A DNA stretch of 8,039 nt from Clostridiales bacterium UBA6386 (GTDB lineage: Bacteria; Bacillota; Clostridia; Oscillospirales; Oscillospiraceae), in contig DJQM01000056.1 of NCBI GenBank assembly GCA_002437585.1, forward strand, positions 1-8,039. The letters run 5' to 3'. Below the pieces are notes generated by a model. It was not told the origin of the DNA. It was given only the letters and a program-made list of their open reading frames with translations, and ran no database searches. This document shows, piece after piece, positions 4,857-8,039 of this stretch. The position numbers and the translations under genes are program-made. The stretch's first letter is position 1. Each line of letters opens with the position of its first letter.

Positions 4857-5768
4857 ATGCCAATTTTTGGAAAGGAGGTTAAGACTATTCCAAACGAAAA
4901 GCCAGAAACCGTAGGTGAAGTATACCGCATCCCCATAGGGCAACTTCATCCACACCCGGAGAATCCCTATGGCATAAGGGATGATCCCGATATGCTTGAG
5001 CTTACGGAGAGCGTCAGGAAGTTTGGCGTACTCTGTCCGGCCATCGCCCGCCCCCAACAGGGCGGAGGCTATGAGCTGATTGCAGGGCACCGCCGAAAGG
5101 AAGCCTGTGAGCGGGCAGGCTTGGATTCCATGCCGGTGATCGTGATGAATCTCGATGACAACGACACCATCATCCAGCTTGTTGACAGCAACATCCAGCG
5201 TGAAAACATTCTTCCCTCTGAACGGGCAAAAGCCTATAAACTCCGCATGGAAGCCATCAAAAAGAAGGCCGGAAGACCCCAAAAGGAGGAAAATCAAAAT
5301 TCGCCGAAAATTTCGGCGAATTTCCGAAGTGATGATTCCATCGGAGGATTGGCTGGTGTCAGCGGCGATACGATTCGCAATTATATCTCCCTGACAAATC
5401 TGATCCCCGAACTAATGGAAATGGTGGATGAAAAGAAAATCACACTCAGCCCTGCCTATCAGATTGCCGCACTCCCCCAGGAAAGTCAGGATCTGCTCCT
5501 TGATACCATCGAAAGTGAGCAGGCAACGCCCTCTCTATCCCAGGCGCAGCGTATTCGTAAGCTGAGCCAAAGTGGGAAGCTCGACGAGGATTCCATGCTC
5601 CAGATTATGATGGAGCAGAAAAAGCCGGAAAGGAATGACATTACCCTGTCCGGCGAGAAACTTCGCAAGTATTTCCCACGATCCTACTCCCCCCAAAAAA
5701 TTGAAGAAACCATCTTCAAACTGTTGGATGCCTGGATGCGCAAGCGCCAGCGGGATAACAGCAGATGA
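4857..5768 (+). CDS. parB: ParB/Spo0J-family partition protein of an integrative element
   Basis: From the ATG at 4857 the protein is 303 residues, the usual size for element-borne ParB proteins. The ParB N-terminal nuclease-like/CTP-binding domain spans about 22-125, with the strand IPIGQLHPHPENP, the signature AGHRRKEAC (76-84) and the box DSNIQRENILPSERAKAY (110-127). A basic linker (AGRPQKEEN) follows, then a helix-turn-helix at about 161-180 (IGGLAGVSGDTIRNYISL) and a helical tail ending in WMRKRQRDNSR. ParB proteins bind parS-like sites, spread on DNA and work with ParA in segregation; on ICEs they may stabilise or regulate the element. No parA or canonical parS is visible here. The start is uncertain: 4857 is the first normal start codon, but the strong ribosome binding site favours ATT at 4887, which would drop ten residues outside the domain. 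A terminator stands just before the gene and another just after it. Confidence 0.88.
   Translation: MPIFGKEVKTIPNEKPETVGEVYRIPIGQLHPHPENPYGIRDDPDMLELTESVRKFGVLCPAIARPQQGGGYELIAGHRRKEACERAGLDSMPVIVMNLDDNDTIIQLVDSNIQRENILPSERAKAYKLRMEAIKKKAGRPQKEENQNSPKISANFRSDDSIGGLAGVSGDTIRNYISLTNLIPELMEMVDEKKITLSPAYQIAALPQESQDLLLDTIESEQATPSLSQAQRIRKLSQSGKLDEDSMLQIMMEQKKPERNDITLSGEKLRKYFPRSYSPQKIEETIFKLLDAWMRKRQRDNSR
4871..4889 (+). promoter_or_regulatory. strong ribosome binding site pointing to an ATT start for parB
   Basis: AAAGGAGGT (4871-4879) is a near-perfect Shine-Dalgarno sequence. The only in-frame codon of start type at normal distance is ATT at 4887-4889, 7 bases after the site. No ATG, GTG or TTG follows nearby. 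ATT is a rare start codon, known from infC. The upstream ATG at 4857 has no ribosome binding site and abuts the terminator T-tract. Confidence 0.45.
5297..5323. repeat. 27-bp palindrome inside parB
   Basis: AAATTCGCCGAAA (5297-5309) and TTTCGGCGAATTT (5311-5323) are perfect 13-base arms around one base (A5310). It lies in the linker between the N-terminal domain and the helix-turn-helix, in codons for NSPKISANF. The symmetry is far greater than the coding sequence needs. It does not match the canonical parS TGTTTCACGTGAAACA. It could be an operator or a centromere-like site for this ParB. Confidence 0.7.
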
Positions 5769-5785
5769 CAATTCCATATTCCCCC

Positions 5786-5815
5786 AACCTGACAAGCCCC
5801 CTTGTCAGGTTTTTT
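5786..5815 (+). terminator. Rho-independent terminator between parB and the next gene
   Basis: AACCTGACAAG (5786-5796) pairs perfectly with CTTGTCAGGTT (5801-5811) around CCCC, followed by T to 5815. The ribosome binding site of the next gene (AAAGGAG, 5827-5833) starts 11 bases after the T-run, which leaves no room for a promoter of its own downstream of the hairpin. Confidence 0.88.
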
Positions 5816-5846
5816 CATTTCCAAGCAAAGGAGACAACACCCTGCA

Positions 5847-6455
5847 TTGTATATCCGAAACTACACCTATTCTGCCGAGGATGTGGATTGCAAGTTCTGC
5901 ACAGAAGTTGTCGGACGAAAGGAATGCCGTCAGGAAGTCTGCCCCTATTATGCGGAACGGATCGAAGCCGGTGTCATTTCCTACGCAGAAGCAGTTCTTT
6001 CGCTGATTCCATCCACAAGCAGTATCCGAAACCGTCTGCCCGGATTGATTCACAGTTTTCCCGGCTCCCTCTGGGCAGGCGAAAAGCACAAAACCAGAAT
6101 GGAGGTCTTTAACAACCGTCTGGGCTACATCAAAAGCAGAAACACACCCAGCTATTACGCAGTCCTGTACCTTCTGACCTCCAATGATGCCCTATACCGG
6201 CGGACAGCCAACTGCTTTTTCCACGGCGGCATTGATTTTTCCTATGCCGTTCTTCGCGGCATTTCTCCGCACAACTATGCCCTGTTCTGTGCTGCCAAGG
6301 GGCTGCGCCATGCCGAAGGCGTAACAGAATCAGAGCTAGCTGACCCTATGACAATCGACGAGGAAGCGTTCCGCTTGATTATGAATGCCCTGCTGATTGC
6401 CAAGTACGGCACCGCCGCATTCAATTTGAAAGGAGACATATCCCATGAGCCGTGA
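5847..6455 (+). CDS. uncharacterised element protein with an N-terminal four-cysteine motif
   Basis: The gene encodes 202 residues from a TTG start at 5847. No ATG lies near the AAAGGAGA at 5827-5834, and the frame further upstream runs into the terminator, so TTG is the best start even though the 12-base spacing is long. The N-terminus reads YTYSAEDVDCKFC, then EC and VCPYY: cysteines 15, 18, 27 and 32 (C-x2-C-x8-C-x4-C), which looks like a small zinc-binding knuckle. The rest is helical (NNRLGYIKSRNTPSYYAVLY, then IDEEAFRLIMNALLIAKYG) with no membrane segment, so a cytoplasmic protein is expected. Similar small Cys-motif proteins accompany parB in clostridial ICEs as far as I recall, but their function is unknown. 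The last 11 bases overlap the next gene, so the two are probably translationally coupled. Confidence 0.75.
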   Translation: MYIRNYTYSAEDVDCKFCTEVVGRKECRQEVCPYYAERIEAGVISYAEAVLSLIPSTSSIRNRLPGLIHSFPGSLWAGEKHKTRMEVFNNRLGYIKSRNTPSYYAVLYLLTSNDALYRRTANCFFHGGIDFSYAVLRGISPHNYALFCAAKGLRHAEGVTESELADPMTIDEEAFRLIMNALLIAKYGTAAFNLKGDISHEP

Positions 6456-6708
6456 TTTTGGGGTTACCGACGGTCATTCCCTCTATTCCCTCCATCGCTA
6501 CCGCAGCGATGTTCGCCACATGGTCATCTTCGATGATCTGGTGGAAAAAGAACACCACCGGATTCGACTCTTCATTTCCGAGCCGATCTACGAACTGATC
6601 TGTCAGGCTGAAACCAACGGTCTGCTTCGGATTGTTCACCATGAAGAAATCGTTGAGGGCTGTTCCGAGCCGGATTTCCCCCGGCGCAGAAAGCATAAGC
6701 ACAAATAA
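6445..6708 (+). CDS. small uncharacterised element protein
   Basis: The gene encodes 87 residues. AAAGGAG (6429-6435) precedes the ATG by 9 bases, inside the end of the previous gene, with an 11-base overlap. The sequence alternates hydrophobic and charged stretches (DVRHMVIFDDLVEKEHHRIR, then LFISEPIYELICQAETNGLL) and ends in a very basic tail (RRRKHKHK). There is no signal peptide or membrane segment. The basic tail could contact nucleic acid, but that is only a guess. I do not recognise the family. It is expressed with its neighbours, judging by overlap and strand. Confidence 0.7.
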   Translation: MSRDFGVTDGHSLYSLHRYRSDVRHMVIFDDLVEKEHHRIRLFISEPIYELICQAETNGLLRIVHHEEIVEGCSEPDFPRRRKHKHK

Positions 6709-6731
6709 TCAATGACAAGGAGGTTTTTTCC

Positions 6732-7148
6732 ATGAACAAAATTGGAAGGCTGCATGAAAGCATTCGTGCCCTCTTTCGCAGTGAGGGTGAGAAATTCTGC
6801 TACACTCCCGGTGAGATTGAACGGCTGGTATGCAGCCTGAATTATAAGCGGATGTACAGCGTCCTGTGCGACACGGCGGAACCCGTCTATGTCTGCTGCG
6901 CCGGGGGCGGTATCTGTGATTCCCACCAGTATCACAGCACCAAGCTGTTCCCGGCAAACGCAACGCTGATTTGGAGCGACGAGGGGGAACCGCTGGGTAA
7001 CGATAATATCTCCACCTCCTACTCCAACGAGCTTTGGCTGCTGGAGGATATGACCATCGCCGTTGCTTCCTGCTTCCGTGTTCTCAATTCCGCCACCAGC
7101 TATATCACCGAATACCGGGAATACGGCTTGCTTTTATCCGTACCTTAG
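6732..7148 (+). CDS. uncharacterised element protein, probably cut short at its C-terminus
   Basis: The reading frame gives 138 residues. AAGGAGG (6717-6723) lies 8 bases before the ATG, and the gene follows the previous one by 23 bases, so it belongs to the same run. It begins with a helix (GRLHESIRALFRSEGE) and continues with aromatic and acidic segments (YKRMYSVLCDTAEPVYVCC, ELWLLEDMTIAVASCFRV). Natural sequence appears to stop at TEYREY (residue 131, base 7124). The last seven residues, GLLLSVP, are read from the antisense of the ABC transporter gene, whose own sequence seems to end at the same place. The native gene was therefore probably longer. I do not know its function. No signal peptide or membrane helix is seen. 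Confidence 0.65.
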   Translation: MNKIGRLHESIRALFRSEGEKFCYTPGEIERLVCSLNYKRMYSVLCDTAEPVYVCCAGGGICDSHQYHSTKLFPANATLIWSDEGEPLGNDNISTSYSNELWLLEDMTIAVASCFRVLNSATSYITEYREYGLLLSVP

Positions 7149-7836
7149 TATTCTGGCAGACCATAGATCGCAGTTCTGTAATATCTCCTGTGGCAAATAA
7201 GTGTCCCTTGTTCATAAGACCGTATGTCGTACAGATTTCCTGCGCATACCGAAGCTGATGCGTACAGAGGAATACTGTGATTCCTTCGGCAGCCTGCTCC
7301 TGAATCAGAGAATTTACATTCTGAGCGCTTTCTGGGTCAAGGCCAGAGGTCGGCTCATCCAGAAACAAAATCTGCGGACGGTGAAGTAATGCTCTGGCCA
7401 AAGAAAGCCGCTGGCGCATACCGGTAGAATAAGTGGCCAATTTGCGATCCACCACATCTGCCAGTTCCAGTCGTTGTAGGAGCAGTTTTGCTCTATCTGC
7501 ACATTCTGAACGGCTCATGCCAAAAAGAGTGCCGTAAAATTGCAGATTCTCCAAAGCTGTCATGTGATCGTACATTTGGGCATGTTCTGTTACTACGCCG
7601 ACCTTTTTATGCAGCTGCTCCGGGTTTTGGGTGGGATCAATCCCCAGAACCTGACATTTTCCGCCTGATGGGGTCAGCATACCGCAAAGCAGTTTCACGG
7701 TCGTGGTTTTTCCCGCTCCGTTTGGCCCTAAGAATCCGAAGATTTCTCCCTGATTCAATGAGAACCTGATTCCGTCAACCGCAACGGTTCCTCCGGAAAA
7801 GGTTTTTGATAATGCTTCTACGGTAATTGCTTTCAT
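7105..7836 (-). CDS. ABC transporter ATP-binding protein, 3'-truncated
   Basis: The reading frame gives 243 residues with every ABC ATPase motif: Walker A GPNGAGKTT (37-45), Q-loop region VVTEHAQMYD (81-90), signature YSTGMRQRL (136-144), Walker B ILFLDE (156-161), D-loop SGLD (164-167) and switch H193 in CTHQLRYAQE. It is of the ABC-2 exporter type (drug, peptide or Na+ export), working with a separate membrane permease. Members of this family usually run to about 300 residues; here recognisable sequence ends at KASRIP (residue 240) and GIR is read from the neighbouring element gene. The catalytic domain is complete but the C-terminal accessory part is lost, as is any permease gene that would have followed. 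The ATG has GAGGG about 9 bases upstream and overlaps the stop of the GNAT gene by four bases (ATGA), so the two are coupled. Confidence 0.85.
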   Translation of the reverse strand: MKAITVEALSKTFSGGTVAVDGIRFSLNQGEIFGFLGPNGAGKTTTVKLLCGMLTPSGGKCQVLGIDPTQNPEQLHKKVGVVTEHAQMYDHMTALENLQFYGTLFGMSRSECADRAKLLLQRLELADVVDRKLATYSTGMRQRLSLARALLHRPQILFLDEPTSGLDPESAQNVNSLIQEQAAEGITVFLCTHQLRYAQEICTTYGLMNKGHLFATGDITELRSMVCQNTKVRIKASRIPGIR

Positions 7837-8039
7837 CTCATATTTCCCTCTATACGGTCGTCTGCTTCGTTCAGTTCGAGATTCATCAGGTCAAAATCGA
7901 CATATTCTCCATTGATTTCGAAAAAATGGGGAAACGTACACAGCTTCCGAAAGCCGTACTTTTCATACAGATGGATGGCGCGGGCATTGCTGCTGCGCAC
8001 TTCAAGATTTAACTGCTCAAAGCCGTTCTCCTTGGCAAA
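7833..8039 (-). CDS. GNAT-family N-acetyltransferase, C-terminal part
   Basis: The minus-strand frame enters at the right edge and gives 68 residues before the TGA at 7835-7833. It shows the end of a GNAT fold: the beta strand FEQLNLEVRSSN, the helix ARAIHLYEKYGF (the classic N-x-x-A-I-x-L-Y-x-K-x-G-F motif that closes the acetyl-CoA site) and the last strand EYVDFDLMNLEL. These enzymes move an acetyl group from acetyl-CoA to an amine; ending with 'Y-x-D-x-x-x-M' is common in RimI/antibiotic-type members. The substrate cannot be told from the fragment. The stop overlaps the start of the ABC ATPase gene by four bases, so both are in one operon. Confidence 0.85.
   Translation of the reverse strand, partial: FAKENGFEQLNLEVRSSNARAIHLYEKYGFRKLCTFPHFFEINGEYVDFDLMNLELNEADDRIEGNMR

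Larger units (their letters stand above)
4157..7124. mobile_element. end of an integrative (probably conjugative) element inserted at tRNA-Leu
   Basis: The tRNA fragment sets the outer edge. Because the tRNA reads leftward and its terminator is on the left, the element lies to the right. Its content fits an integrative element: an AT-rich non-coding end with short direct repeats, a small excisionase-like DNA-binding gene, parB, and a run of small uncharacterised genes with strong ribosome binding sites. The genes from parB onward are more GC-rich than the first 640 bases. No integrase, relaxase, VirB4 or coupling protein is visible, so conjugation is inferred from the resemblance of the parB cluster to clostridial ICE clusters. 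The right limit given here is the breakpoint at 7117-7124, not a true element end. Confidence 0.65.

Noticed and set aside
4857..5768. Canonical parS site (TGTTTCACGTGAAACA) near parB
   Set aside because: No such sequence was seen in or around the gene; the only strong palindrome is the different one at 5297-5323.
1..8039. CRISPR array or long tandem repeat
   Set aside because: No set of regularly spaced repeats was seen on reading through; the repeats found are pairs only.

Overview
The window looks like a stretch of genome from a gut-type clostridial Firmicute (Oscillospirales-like). The grounds are strong AGGAGG-type ribosome binding sites, many Rho-independent terminators, a tRNA-Leu with encoded CCA, clostridial-style secreted proteins and lipoproteins, and a ParB-type gene cluster typical of clostridial integrative elements. 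No species can be named from the sequence alone.

Left part (1-4156), probably chromosome. A short open frame ends at 113 and may be the tail of an upstream gene. Next come a small secreted protein (196-675) and a lipoprotein with two tandem repeats (710-1756), which look like one operon. A DMT/EamA-family transporter follows (1802-2656), broken by one in-frame TAG. It faces a minus-strand gene for an uncharacterised protein (2721-3986) that seems to lack its N-terminal membrane or signal region; a strong hairpin terminator separates the two.

Boundary (4118-4212). On the minus strand lie the 3' part of a tRNA-Leu(CAA) gene, from the anticodon loop to CCA, and its own terminator. The 5' half of the tRNA is missing, and similarity stops exactly at the anticodon loop. 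This is the usual scar of an integrative element inserted into a tRNA 3' end. By orientation the chromosome is on the left and the element on the right.

Element (about 4213-7124). An AT-rich end with 11-bp direct repeats (candidate integrase arm sites) is followed by a small excisionase-like helix-turn-helix gene, parB, and three uncharacterised genes (one with four clustered cysteines). parB and the gene after it each have a terminator hairpin directly in front of the ribosome binding site, leaving little room for a promoter, so readthrough or antitermination control is suggested. No integrase, relaxase or conjugation gene lies in the window, so the type of element is inferred.

Right part (about 7117-8039). 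A minus-strand GNAT acetyltransferase (cut by the window edge) overlaps an ABC ATPase gene. The ABC gene and the last element gene meet tail to tail, both apparently cut short, at an 8-bp shared sequence. This is a rearrangement breakpoint or an assembly chimera.
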